Made by a program: the position numbers and the translations under genes. This document shows positions 34,744 to 45,460 of a stretch of 64,000 nucleotides of DNA, piece by piece. The stretch comes from Halichondria panicea (lineage: Eukaryota; Porifera; Demospongiae; Suberitida; Halichondriidae): positions 3,663,502 to 3,727,501 of the forward strand of contig NC_087393.1 of NCBI RefSeq assembly GCF_963675165.1, given 5' to 3'. Each line of letters opens with the position of its first letter. Position 1 is the stretch's first letter. Under the pieces are notes generated by a model. It ran no database searches. It saw only the letters and a program-made list of their open reading frames with translations, and was not told where the DNA came from.

Positions 34744-36131
34744 TAAGATTAACTTTTGTCCATTATACATAATATTGTACAGAAACTAGTTTTAGTGTGC
34801 ACATGTAGACATGTGATAGACCACTAATGTTATTTATACAAATTAATGTAAACAGTATACCGTATTAGTACAACCAGTAGGTTAGCACAACCAGTAGGTT
34901 GTACCATAGATGTAGGAGAGAGGGATTGGAAACGGAAGTGGGCCTCGGAAAACATCCGCGCCTCGCTTTCTTGTTCTCTTTTCTTGAGGAAAACTCATTG
35001 CATAAGCAGTGAAACAAGAGGGAAAGAGACACGATCAACAGTGTGTCGGTACATGGTAATAGTAAGGAGAATGTGCAGAGCTAGTGGTATTGGATACTTG
35101 TTTCCCAGTAGATATAAAATCATCAGAGGATGCTTAGTTCCCTGAAATTGTGAATGTATTTGTGACTGTCAGAGGCTTCTCTTTTGCTGCCAACGAAAAA
35201 GAAAACCATCAAGAAGTCCACTAGTTTGAGGCAATAACCATGATCATTCACACGACAAGATACATAATACACCATGTAACTTTCTTAATAATTGTTTTCA
35301 CTTTTGATGAATCAATTGTACAAAGTTTCTATATATACTAGGCTGGTGAGCATACATTTCAATTTCCAATTCATTAAGTATAATTACATACACTTGGAGA
35401 CAGTAAAACACTCCACAGCACTGCTAGTTGTTTTCTAAGTGTAAAACGAGTGGGATCAAACCGAACAACATTAACAAAAACTTACACGATAAAAATGATT
35501 ATTACAGCTATAATTATGATTAGTTTAGCACTCTAATCAGACAGTCTTAGATGGAGAGAAGCTGGTGAGGTATACAAGGGTGTATATATAGCCGGAACAG
35601 CCGATAACATTTACGAGGGCGGTGACGTGTAGGGGTGTAGAGAGGAGGGGTATTCTTCTGTCTTCTTTTCTTCAGCGTACTCATGGCTTGCGAGGTATTG
35701 CTATATAAAATATAGATGAAACAGCATTTGTAGTAGTTAAATATCTCAGGCCTACAGGCCCTTCACCACAATCTACTACCGGGCCAATAACAATTATGAG
35801 GTAAAAATAGATGACTACACATTCATGCACACAAAAGCTATACATCCACCTGATCCAAAACTAATGCTCTTGGGGTGATCACCAATCATAAGGGAATGTA
35901 TGCCTAAAATTAAAATTTCTGTAACGCTTAGCGTATTCCCAAAAAAGCGATCTTTAGTGGTGCTCTTTAATTCAACTTTTTTCTAGCACTAAATTCTACC
36001 AGCTGATGTATGACTAATTTTCTTTGGCTTGGGGTGATACCACATGATTTACCAACAAGCATATTGAAGTATACGACCTAAACATTAATCATTTCAGAGA
36101 AAAAGGGATAAATGTGTACAATACAAGATTA

Positions 36132-37420
36132 GGCCACTCCAAGTGACACTCTGGTTTCTGGTCCTGAAGTTTTTCTAATTGCATGCGGGCGTATGGCGCG
36201 CCGTGTGTTTCAATAACAATGTCTGCATATACATAGGAGTGTCCTGGTGTGAATATACAGACATAGCATGCACGTGCAATGATCGCCTTATGCAGTGATC
36301 ATGTCTGCACATGCAACCATTAGTCTCTGCACATGCAGTGATCATGTCTGCACATGCAGTGATCATGTCTGCACATGCAACCATTAGTCTCTGCACATGC
36401 AGTGATCATGTCTGCACATGCAACCATTAGTCTCTGCGTGTGCAGTGATCATGTCTGCACATGCAACCATTAATCTCTGCACATGCATGCAGTGATCATG
36501 TCTGCACATGCAACCATTAGTCTCTGCACATGCAGTGATCATGTCTGCACATGCAACCATTAGTCTCTGCACATGCAGTGATCATGTCTGCACATGCAAA
36601 ATGTGTTCCAGCCGAGTACTTCAATGGCAGATTCGTCTTCATCCATGTCCATATCATCTATTATATCCATCATTAATTTTTAATACATCTTTGATACACG
36701 TGCTTTAAATAGAGCTGCTGCATCAGGTCAAAGTATATGTTTCTCAATGGGACTCAGGTACACCTATACTGTACTGCATGTGCAGAGATTAATGGTTGCA
36801 TGTGCAGACATGATCACTGCATGTGCAGAGACTAATGGTTGCATGTGCAGACATAATCACTGCATGTGCAGAGATTAATGGTTGCATGTGCAGACATGAT
36901 CACTGCACACGCAGAGACTAATGGTTGCATGTGCAGACATGATCACTGCATGTGCAGAGATTAATGGTTGCATGTGCAGACATGATCACTGCATGTGCAG
37001 AGACTAATGGTTGCATGTGCAGACATGATCACTGCATGTGCAGACATGATCACTGCATGTGCAGAGACTAATGGTTGCATGTGCAGACATGATCACTGCA
37101 TAAGGCGATCATTGCACGTGCATGCTATGTCGGTATATTCACACCAGGACACTCCTATGTATATGCAGACATTGTTATTGAAACACACGGCGCGCCATAC
37201 GGGCGGGCGGCTTTTCTCATTATGTCATTATCAATTTCACCTTATGAATCTCATTATTTTGCAAATGAATATCATTATCACACTATTTTTGTACCGCATG
37301 ACCATTCTGCGCATGCGTAGTAGAAATAATGAGATAGAAATCCAATAATGAGATAGAAATCCAAGAATAAAATCTGATGCGGGCGGTGGACCAGAAACCA
37401 GAGTATCACTTGGAGTGGCC
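36132..37420. mobile_element. Harbinger-like MITE, middle layer of the nest, TSD TTA
   Basis: The ends GGCCACTCCAAGTGACACTC and its complement are flanked by TTA (36129-36131, 37421-37423). It is interrupted by the palindromic element at 36192-37199. With the insert removed, it resembles 34472-34743. Confidence 0.85.
36192..37199. mobile_element. Near-palindromic element, TATGGCGCGCC ends, TSD CGGGCG
   Basis: A 1,008-bp element. Each arm is about 410-430 bp: roughly 100 bp of unique terminal repeat (TATGGCGCGCCGTGTGTTTC…) followed by a subterminal array of units with GATCATGTCTGCACATGCA and ACCATTAGTCTCTGCACATG. The arms are mirror copies around a centre of about 180 bp near 36600-36775. CGGGCG is duplicated at 36186-36191 and 37200-37205, and the uninterrupted MITE has it once, so the insertion is certain. 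Frames such as MQRLMVACADMITACA are repeat read-through. Confidence 0.85.
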
Positions 37421-38049
37421 TTAAACTTACCTAAATTCAATGAAGAAGATAGTTGCAACGGTAAATAGAGCTTGAATAATGGTTATTCACTATCTATATA
37501 AAGCACAGTTGCACTGGATACTGGAAAACTTGACAGAATACTAGTGACAACCTAGATTTGCAATAATCTCAGTTACCTGCGAAGTTCCTGGGGAATAGAT
37601 TAGCCCTCATTAAGCGAGGCGCGGATGTTTATCGAGGTCATATGTGAAGTACATTGAAATCTACTTCTGTTTCCAATCCCTCTCTCCTACATCTATGGTT
37701 GTACATAGGATTGACAGTGCAGTTGTGTGTTTTCAATTATTGCACAAATTTTGACTCGTGTTTAGACTGCTCTATTTCTGCAGGGAAGGGCCACAGCAAG
37801 AAACTGAGTTGACAGATAGCTTAGTTAGCCTTTTATCTGTCTAAATGTGTGAAATTATAGTCAATGAATATTCTCATGCATTACTATTGATATTTGAAAA
37901 ATTGCGCTATTTTCATATTTCACCGCGTTTCGTCTGACTGACTAAGTAAGTTAGTAAGTAAGTTAGTAAGTAACTTTCTTGGAAAGAATTTCCTCCTTGT
38001 ACAGACATGTTCAGAAGATTCTAGATACAGCCTCTAGTCGACTAGAACC

Positions 38050-39258
38050 CGGACCATGGGCGTTAACAATAGCGAAGGTTGATGTGGTCATGAAAATCTG
38101 CTTTGGCATCAAAGAAAAATCCGTGCTCTGCAACAGGTATTGTATTAAGTGTGCTTGAGCCCCCTTTCTCACGTGCTAGGGCCATAGCGCGTTGTTGGGG
38201 TTCTGGTAGGCGTCTCTGTAGATCATCTGCCTTTATTTTGTACAATATGTCGTGACGTTGCCGCACGGCCATCTTTTGATTTTTAGGTCCTGGTCAATGC
38301 TCATCATGACATCTGTCCCGTTGTCAGTAATCAGCTGGGTGAGTTTTGCTGTGCATTCAATTGAGTCAGCGTGTTTGCTCCTTGAATCCTTAACAGGATC
38401 GTTAAACGATATACCTCCCAGCCGTGTAGGCAGTGTCATCAGCTCCAGCTCTGTGTCATTTAGTTCATGTTTCACTATTTTTGGTATTAGTTTGTGATCA
38501 ATAGCGTCCTTCAGTGGTTGAATGTGGTCCTCCGCGGTAGGCATGGTTCTTTGAATAAATGTCCATCGATGCTGTAGTCCAAACACGAAACCAGTGTATG
38601 CAGCATGGGGTTGGGTAGAGGCAATGTCAGCAAGCCGAGACACCTGTTCCACCCAAACGGTAACTTTTCCTCTAAGTATGTGGCAACAAATGCTGGGGAC
38701 CCAATCGCTGCACCCAGGTGACGCTGTCCTGACTTATTTGCTAAATCTTCTCCATCCTCAGACATCTGGATGCCTGTGCCTTCGAATTCTTTGACTGCTG
38801 CTGTTCGGCATTCTGGTTTCAGTACGAGGAACGTTTTTGATGGTTTTGGGAAGTACCCATACGCAGGTCCTTGTTGCAGTAGGATGTCCCAGTAGTTGCG
38901 TAAAATCTTCAGGTTCCCTCCAGCTGCGGCGTCATCGGCATACCATATTTGAACTGCACTGGGATAATCAACTGTGGTTAGCACACTCCTGCATTTGTCT
39001 ATTAAAGGTACAGTGCTTAGTGCATACATCGCCATGGACAGGGGACATCCCTGGGTGGTACCTTCTTCTGAGGACAGTTCCATTCCTCCTGGCCACTGCA
39101 CGATTCAGACGATTAAATGCATTATCTGCGTCAACCAGCAAAACGGCGTCTGTGCCTGCTGAAGCAAATACCTTTCTCAATGCATGTATAGCAGCTTCAC
39201 AACCAGACGGGTGGCCTGCACATACTTGCGTAGATCCTGCAGCTTTGGTAATATCCAA
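38050..39258 (-). pseudogene. Reverse-transcriptase relic (YADD) of a retroelement
   Basis: Read on the minus strand, consecutive frames give LLVDADNAFNRLNRA, then EEGTTQGCPLSMAMYALS, QIWYADDAAAGG (RT catalytic motif) and a C-terminal part with LPTRLGGISFNDP and PVAEHGFFFDAKADFHD. These are parts of one RT protein broken by frameshifts near 39095 and 38640. Both ends are missing, and on the left it abuts a MITE fragment. The group (DIRS-like or other) cannot be settled from the domain alone. Confidence 0.8.
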
Positions 39259-39468
39259 TCCTCATTATTGGATTTCTATCCCATTATTTCTACTACACAT
39301 GCGCATAATGGTCCATGCGGTACAAAATAGTGTGATAATGATTATTCATTTGCAAAATAATGAGATTCATAAAGTGAAATTGATAATGACATAATGAGAA
39401 AAGCCACCCGCCCGCATGCAATTAGAAAAACTTCAGGGCCAGAAACCAGAGTGTCACTTGGAGTGGCC
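39259..39468. mobile_element. Truncated Harbinger-like MITE
   Basis: The right part of the MITE family ends GAGTGTCACTTGGAGTGGCC, followed by TAA. The left 60-90 bp are missing and replaced by the RT relic. Confidence 0.7.
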
Positions 39469-39699
39469 TAAACACAAAACCTCCTTTCTTTAGCTCAGCT
39501 CTCCATTCTCTCACTTCAGGTATGCTATTTATGCTAGACGCACTGACTGGATCTACCATAGGCCTCCATGCTTTTGCACTTGGAAGTACATCTACATGGC
39601 TGCCATTATTTTTATCATAGATAAATGACTGAATAAAATGCTGAATAATGTTTATTCCAGTCCTGTCTTCTCTTCTTGAACTTCTCTTGCTTCTTAATG

Positions 39700-40510
39700 T
39701 AGGTATTTCACTTTCATTATTGAGAAAAGAAGGCCGGTGAAGGAGGCTAACTCCTCAATTCCCTGAGTGAAGTGCGGCCTGGGATCGAGACTATTGAGGA
39801 GTATAATATAATTCTGTCCAACGATCACTTATATATTATCTTCAACAAGATTACAGGACGATGACGAATTAATCAACGTCACACTAATTTTATCTTATCA
39901 TTAATGTACTACTGTATGAAAAAAGAAAGGGAATCAAAACTAAAAACATTTGCAATGTGAACGTTGCTAGGATTGCCAGGAAAAGAATAGCCTCGAGACC
40001 AGGCCGATTTGGATTCGAGGCTAGGAAAATAAAAGCGCGAAAAAGCGAAGAAACAAGAAATTCGGCGAGTGCATAACTCCAATCCGTTACAACGTCATGA
40101 ACATGTACCTACTGTTGATAAGGAATTTTAAAATCGAAATACAGGTTGGGTAAATACACAGTCATTGGTCTTTATCTGCTGGTCATGAATAACTTGGAAT
40201 ACTTCCACCCACACATCCAACACTTGCGTGTTTGCTCAACACTGTAAGGGAGTCATAAACACATAACTATAGCCTGCAAAAAATGCACATAATTAACATC
40301 ACTATAATTATTACTTGCAATGTGAAAGGATTGGCCAGGAAAAGTACCGAAACAAAAATAATAATTATAACTTATTGAAACAGTACACGTGAATGAAGTT
40401 GTAACGGATTGGAGTTATGCACTCGCCGAATTTCTTGTTTCTTCGCTTTTTCGCGCTTTTCTTTTCCTGGCAATCCTAGCAACGTTCACATTGCAAATGT
40501 TTTTTAGTTT
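39700..40510. repeat. Patchwork of small repeats, including an inverted pair
   Basis: The sequence at about 39955-40100 (GCAATGTGAACGTTGCTAGG … GCACTCGCCGAATTTCTTG) is repeated in inverse orientation at about 40400-40500, framing about 300 bp with the motif GTCATTGGTCTTTATCTGCT. This looks like another inverted-repeat element. Nearby are two AGCCTCGAKNCCAGGCCG motifs (39735-39795 and 39990-40022). No gene. Confidence 0.5.
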
Positions 40511-41450
40511 TGATTACTAGAATATTTTGCGGGTGAAAAACCTATGCGAATGAGCCAAATCAGCAGAAATGTTGGCCCTTTGTGATCTAACTATTGCGTT
40601 CTGGCAAAGGACCGTGAGTATTTTACTAGTAATAATTTAGGTTTTGCGATTTTTATTGTTGTGAATTGATCAACCCTCGCAAAGTTTGCAAATGTTTTGA
40701 TGCTCGCAAAACATTCTAGTAATACGGTAATATTATTTGGTTTCGAACGTAAGACTCTTTCGATTGCCAATTGCCAGGCTTTTACAGCGTCATACCCGAA
40801 CAATTAGCATTTTAGAGACGAGAAGAACCAGAGCAGGTGGATAACATAAACGCTTCACTTAGTATGTAAGAATGAAAGTATAATGACTTTTCATGGCCAG
40901 AGATAGTCAGACTTTATTAGCAAGCGCCCGTATTAAAAGAGGAGGAGCATCGAACGTAGTACCGTGTATCACGTGTATCAGATGTATCTATTCGGAAAGC
41001 AACACGACTACTTGCCTGCTTGGTAACTGAAGCACTGGATTGCTTTGATCTACCCACTCACTGGGTAACAAATACATGCACTATCCATGAGGACCATGAC
41101 GTCAATTAAGAGCACTTAAATTATACTCGGTGCAGGTATCTCTTCAACTTGCTATAATTATAGCTCTTATTGATGTAGTTAGCTGAATTTCTGATCAAAA
41201 CTCGCTCTCTATATATAGCTGCTGCTTCTTTTTTTTTACCCATTAGACGACTTCACCCATCACGATTAAAATAATTATGTTGTGGTACTGTATTGAAAAA
41301 CGGGTTATTATAATCAAGTATCAAAATGTAACTGCTGTAACTGTCATGCATGGCTGTGCACCCTAATTTTTGGAGTGAACATAATAATTATGACAGAAAA
41401 GTGAACAGTATACATTTTGTGCAGAAACTAGAAGGTATCAATTTTCACGT

Positions 41451-42359
41451 TCAATTTTCCAGTTCAATATCTAGTAGAGTTGAGCTCCCTTCCACTGAGT
41501 GGTTAGGTACATACAGTGCCACCAGTTTCTTGTGGAATTCTTCAGCTTTGCTAACTGTGTCTAGTCGTCGTGACACTTGCTGCTTAACTATAGTAATCGC
41601 ATTCTCAAGCCTCTTCAAGCTGCTTTTGAGTCCTTTAAGTTGAATTTTCTGATCAAAATTCAGGCTCTCTGTCATTCTTTTCATGGCCAAGATTCTGTCT
41701 TGCTTCCATTTACATTTGCTTTCCATCCACGCCAACTTTTCTTTGAGCTCATACACTCTGTCCTTCTGGGTAACAGACATATCCATGTATTGTTTGGCGC
41801 TCGCTGCTTGCTTTGGATCCAAGTGCACGGTGTACCGGTCTGTGGAATATCTGTTTTCCTCCCAGCACCTTGGTGCTAAGAACTCTGGTTCAGGTGTCTC
41901 GTTTGAAGATGCCTTCTTTTTGCTGACATCGATCCCAACCAGGTTGACGGTGATTCGTCGTCGTCGGAGCTCAGTGTTCACGACAAATATTTTGTCCTCC
42001 AACCTCTTCGAGCTGTTCTTGAGAGCCTTGAGCTGCATCCTTTCATCAAAAGTGAGTTGCTTGTCCTCCATGTCTTCGATTCTCTTCTCCTTTCCTTCTT
42101 GCTTTCTCTCCATCCATTTCATTTTGACCAGGAGCTCAGCAATCTTTTCCTTTTGAGAGAGGTACACTCTATAATCGGCCTCCTGCTCTTCTTTGAGCTT
42201 TGTTTCAGGATCAGTGCATTTGTTGTGCTTTGTTAGGACCCCCTTCATCATCGATTTGAGAGACTTCTTTTTCTCTTTCTTCTCTACAGAATCCACCTTG
42301 TGAATCTCCTCAAAGACAGTGACTTTGTTGCGATGAAACAGCTTGCTGCCACGACCCAT
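41451..42359 (-). CDS. Lineage-specific coiled-coil protein with internal duplication, copy 2
   Basis: A 302-aa frame from ATG 42359 (MGRGSKLFHRNKVTVFEEI). I do not recognise the family. It is highly charged, rich in Lys and Glu, and probably mostly helical. Two tandem repeats of about 68 residues are clear: one from SQKEKIAELLVKMKWMERKQ to NTELRRR (about residues 70-137) and one from TQKDRVYELKEKLAWMESK to KQQVSRR (about 197-266). Both share QKx4ELx2Kx2WMExK, FDx3QLKxLKxSxKRLE and a terminal RR. No signal peptide or membrane segment. In unit 2 the frame continues upstream of this ATG; here an inserted TATACAGTCAGTG creates a stop. Confidence 0.65.
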   Translation of the reverse strand: MGRGSKLFHRNKVTVFEEIHKVDSVEKKEKKKSLKSMMKGVLTKHNKCTDPETKLKEEQEADYRVYLSQKEKIAELLVKMKWMERKQEGKEKRIEDMEDKQLTFDERMQLKALKNSSKRLEDKIFVVNTELRRRRITVNLVGIDVSKKKASSNETPEPEFLAPRCWEENRYSTDRYTVHLDPKQAASAKQYMDMSVTQKDRVYELKEKLAWMESKCKWKQDRILAMKRMTESLNFDQKIQLKGLKSSLKRLENAITIVKQQVSRRLDTVSKAEEFHKKLVALYVPNHSVEGSSTLLDIELEN

Positions 42360-43206
42360 TCTGTTTAAGTAGTCTAAAGTTGAAGCTTCTTCTATACAGT
42401 CAGTGACAATGTTTCTCTGAATGAAAAATGACTCTGTGTAGCTACTAGATACGCGTGTCTAAAAGTGGACGCGCACGCGCAGATGATCCCGCGGCGTGAT
42501 TCTGAACCATCTTCTAGTGCAAGTTCCAGTGAACCTATTATTATAAGGAACTCTTTAAATAGTGGGCCCCTCAGTTATAGCGGACAGCATGCCTTGTACC
42601 TGTACCCATACTATCTAACTCGCATCCAGAACTACGGCATATGAGGGTCACCCTGGGAGGACTCGAAGATTTTATTGTTTCGTTTTTTGCACTCCATCTC
42701 GGGGCGTAAAAGACGAAAGCAAAAACAAAAAGGATTATAACAAGTTACACAAGTAAGGCGTTCATTGTTGCAGTATTGATTCCATTGTATATATAGCCAG
42801 CTCTGCAGCGATAACTGCATTATGGCGAGAGGATCTGGCTCCTCGTATTGCCTGGATCAAGGATCTAAGCAATGAAAAGGAGAGGCTGCATCTTAACCAG
42901 TTGAGAGTCTTGCAGTAAGGGTTGTCCCATTTGTGCAAGAGCAGGGAAGCCAATCTTTTATAGAAGGTTGGCCTCTCTGCCCATCCCTCCAGTGGTAGAC
43001 ATTACCAAAGGTGTGAATGATGTATGTTCTATTTCTCGTACTCTCTGTTTGTAGGATATTTTCTTTTCTCTCTCGTGTTTCTTATAGCAAGCTGTTAGTG
43101 AGCCTTTATTTGATGGGGCATGGGGATTGAACACTCTTACATCAAAGTAGGTCTTTTCAAGTCTGCCTCCCCATACCCCATTTGCTGAGATGTCAAGATG
43201 AGCTCC

Positions 43207-43601
43207 TTCTTGACTATTGCATTCTGGAGTGTTTCTTCATTAATTGATTGGCTGCAGGTGCGGTTCTATTCAAACATCGTTGCATACTTCAGGACTCCAA
43301 GTTCATCGTTGCGTATCCAGCTAGGACGGACTACTCTTGAACAGCGTAGAGAAGAGCTAATGCTGGTACAAGTCCACCGCAGCATGATTAAAGATGCACC
43401 TAAGTACATGCAAGAACTTTTCACCAAGACTTCTGAACATAGACAAGCACAAGTGTCAACTCGTGGACATGATAACCTCCACCTCCCAAGACTATCCACT
43501 GAGCACTCAGGAAAGGTTTCGAGCAATAAAGTATAACTCACTTCCTCAAGAGACAGTATACCAGCGTTCACTTCAATGTCTGACTGCACCTATATAACTA
43601 A
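43207..43601 (+). mobile_element. LINE ORF2 C-terminal fragment, unit 1
   Basis: The frame reads LGRTTLEQRREELMLVQVH … VSTRGHDNLHLPRLST … FRAIKYNSLPQETVYQRSL with one shift near 43520. This pattern (LxLxxRR, TRGH, WNSLP-like end) is the usual tail after the RT domain of many animal LINEs. Everything 5' of it is absent, as expected for 5'-truncated insertions. Confidence 0.65.
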
Positions 43602-44551
43602 TAACTAAAACTCCATACTTTTTGTTTTTGTTTTTGTTTTGACAGGGACATGCATTAAAACCCACACTGTGGATGCAGCATTTCCTGTCCAAGTAAAAGT
43701 TATCTAACCCCGAATAGCGGACACCTCTAAACAACGGACAACAGCTTGCACGAAAGATACATGGTTTTTCATGGGAATGGGTGTGGTTAGGAAGGGCTGG
43801 TACGAAAAACCAAAATCGATGGTGTGACAGTTATCGGTATATCAGAGATGGATAATGTGTGACACATCCTGTTTCCCATCAAATGCAATGGAGTAGAAAC
43901 CAGAAACGGGCATGCCGCTAAATATTGTTCTATACACATGAGATTATAATTTATTAATCGCACCTGGTCGGTCTACGATGATGTCTCTATCTTCTTCAGC
44001 GAGTAGTACAGTATGTCAAGACTCAATGATTATGCATGTATGGTTGCTATGGTAGTGATGCAACATGCCATGCATAATACAGAGCACTGGATAGCCCTCG
44101 AACCCAGGCCGATTAAAATACGTATCGGCGTGGATATCGAGGCTAAGCACTGGATTGCTTTGATCTACCCACTCACTGGGTAACAAATACATGCACTATC
44201 CATGAGGACCATCACGTCAATTAAATTATACTCGGTGCAGGTATCTCTTCAACTTGCTATATAGCTCTTATTGATGTAGTTAGCTGAATTTCTGATCAAA
44301 ACTCACTCTCTATATATAGCTGCTGCTTCTTTTTTTTTTACCCATTAGACGACTTCACCCATCACGATTAAAATATTTTGTGGTACTGTATTGAAAAACG
44401 GGTTATTATAATCAAGTATCAAAATGTAACTGCTGTAACTGTCATGCCATGGCCTAATTTTTTAGAGTGAACATAATAATTATGACAGAAAAGTGAACAG
44501 TATACATTTTGTGCAGAAACTAATTATTATAGAAGGTATCAATTTTCACGT

Positions 44552-45460
44552 TCAATTTTCCAGTTCAATATCTAGTAGAGTTGCGCTCCCTTCCACTGAG
44601 TGGTTAGGTACATACAGTGCCACCAGTTTCTTGTGGAATTCTTCAGCTTTGCTAACTGTGTCTAGTCGTCGTGACACTTGCTGCTTAACTATAGTAATCG
44701 CATTCTCAAGCCTCTTCAAGCTGCTTTTGAGTCCTTTAAGTTGAATTTTCTGATCAAAATTCAGGCTCTCTGTCATTCTTTTCATGGCCAAGATTCTGTC
44801 TTGCTTCCATTTACATTTGCTTTCCATCCACGCCAACTTTTCTTTGAGCTCATACACTCTGTCCTTCTGGGTAACAGACATATCCATGTATTGTTTGGCG
44901 CTCGCTGCTTGCTTTGGATCCAAGTGCACGGTGTACCGGTCTGTGGAATATCTGTTTTCCTCCCAGCACCTTGGTGCTAAGAACTCTGGTTCAGGTGTCT
45001 CGTTTGAAGATGCCTTCTTTTTGCTGACATCGATCCCAAGCAGGTTGATGGTGATTCGTCGTCGTCGGAGCTCAGTGTTCACGACAAATATTTTGTCCTC
45101 CAACCTCTTCGAGCTGTTCTTGAGAGCCTTGAGCTGCATCCTTTCATCAAAAGTGAGTTGCTTGTCCTCCATGTCTTCGATTCTCTTCTCCTTTCCTTCT
45201 TGCTTTCTCTCCATCCATTTCATTTTGACCAGGAGCTCAGCAATCTTTTCCTTTTGAGAGAAGTACACTCTATAATCGGCCTCCTGCTCTTCTTTGAGCT
45301 TTGTTTCAGGATCAGTGCATTTGTTGTGCTTTGTTAGGACCCCCTTCATCATCGATTTGAGAGACTTCTTTTTCTCTTTCTTCTCTACAGAATCCACCTC
45401 GTGAATCTCCTCAAAGACAGTGACTTTGTTGCGATGAAACAGCTTGCTGCCACGACCCAT
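44552..45460 (-). CDS. Lineage-specific coiled-coil protein with internal duplication, copy 3
   Basis: A 302-aa frame from ATG 45460, nearly identical to copy 2 (changes include KVDS to EVDS, YLSQ to YFSQ, VNLVG to INLLG, SSTLL to SATLL). It has the same two QK…WMExK…KRLE repeats. The frame stays open upstream to about 45502 (TVEEASTLDYLNR), beginning near an acceptor-like CTGTAG, so an upstream first exon is possible. The preserved frame and mostly conservative differences between copies 2 and 3 suggest the gene was functional at duplication. No known domain; function unknown. Confidence 0.65.
   Translation of the reverse strand: MGRGSKLFHRNKVTVFEEIHEVDSVEKKEKKKSLKSMMKGVLTKHNKCTDPETKLKEEQEADYRVYFSQKEKIAELLVKMKWMERKQEGKEKRIEDMEDKQLTFDERMQLKALKNSSKRLEDKIFVVNTELRRRRITINLLGIDVSKKKASSNETPEPEFLAPRCWEENRYSTDRYTVHLDPKQAASAKQYMDMSVTQKDRVYELKEKLAWMESKCKWKQDRILAMKRMTESLNFDQKIQLKGLKSSLKRLENAITIVKQQVSRRLDTVSKAEEFHKKLVALYVPNHSVEGSATLLDIELEN

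Larger units (their letters stand above)
34905..37697. mobile_element. CATAGAT-end transposon, outer layer of a triple nest, TSD GTTGTAC
   Basis: The ends CATAGATGTAGGAGAGAGGG and GATTGGAAACGGAAGT (inverted at 37660-37697) are flanked by GTTGTAC at 34898-34904 and 37698-37704. It contains the Harbinger-like MITE at 36132-37420. The remaining 1.5 kb has no recognisable transposase. Confidence 0.85.
28390..41030. repeat. Right arm of the inverted duplication, expanded by insertions
   Basis: Reverse-complement partner of 2157-9040. The collinear pieces are about 28390-32308, 32910-34471, 34744-34864 and 40510-41030; the rest is later insertions (32309-32909, 34472-34743, 34905-37697, and the 37.7-40.5 kb block). 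The arm thus grew from about 6.1 to 12.6 kb. The insertion borders line up with uninterrupted sequence in the left arm, which gives pre-insertion sites. Confidence 0.8.
41031..43838. repeat. Tandem duplication unit 1 (about 3.1 kb spacing)
   Basis: The unit starts AGCACTGGATTGCTTTGATC and ends near TGTGTGACAGTTATC; the second unit starts 3,125 bp downstream at 44156. Each unit holds a minus-strand coiled-coil gene, a TAGCGGAC-rich transposon-like border and a plus-strand LINE tail. Confidence 0.85.

Noticed and set aside
36192-37199. Regular repeat arrays resembling a CRISPR array
   Set aside because: Units are contiguous without unique spacers, are mirrored in two arms, and sit in a transposon with a clear TSD in an animal genome.
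42359-42420. Upstream extension of coiled-coil copy 2 by non-ATG start
   Set aside because: A stop created by a small insertion blocks the frame before any ATG; the start at MGRGSK is the supported one.
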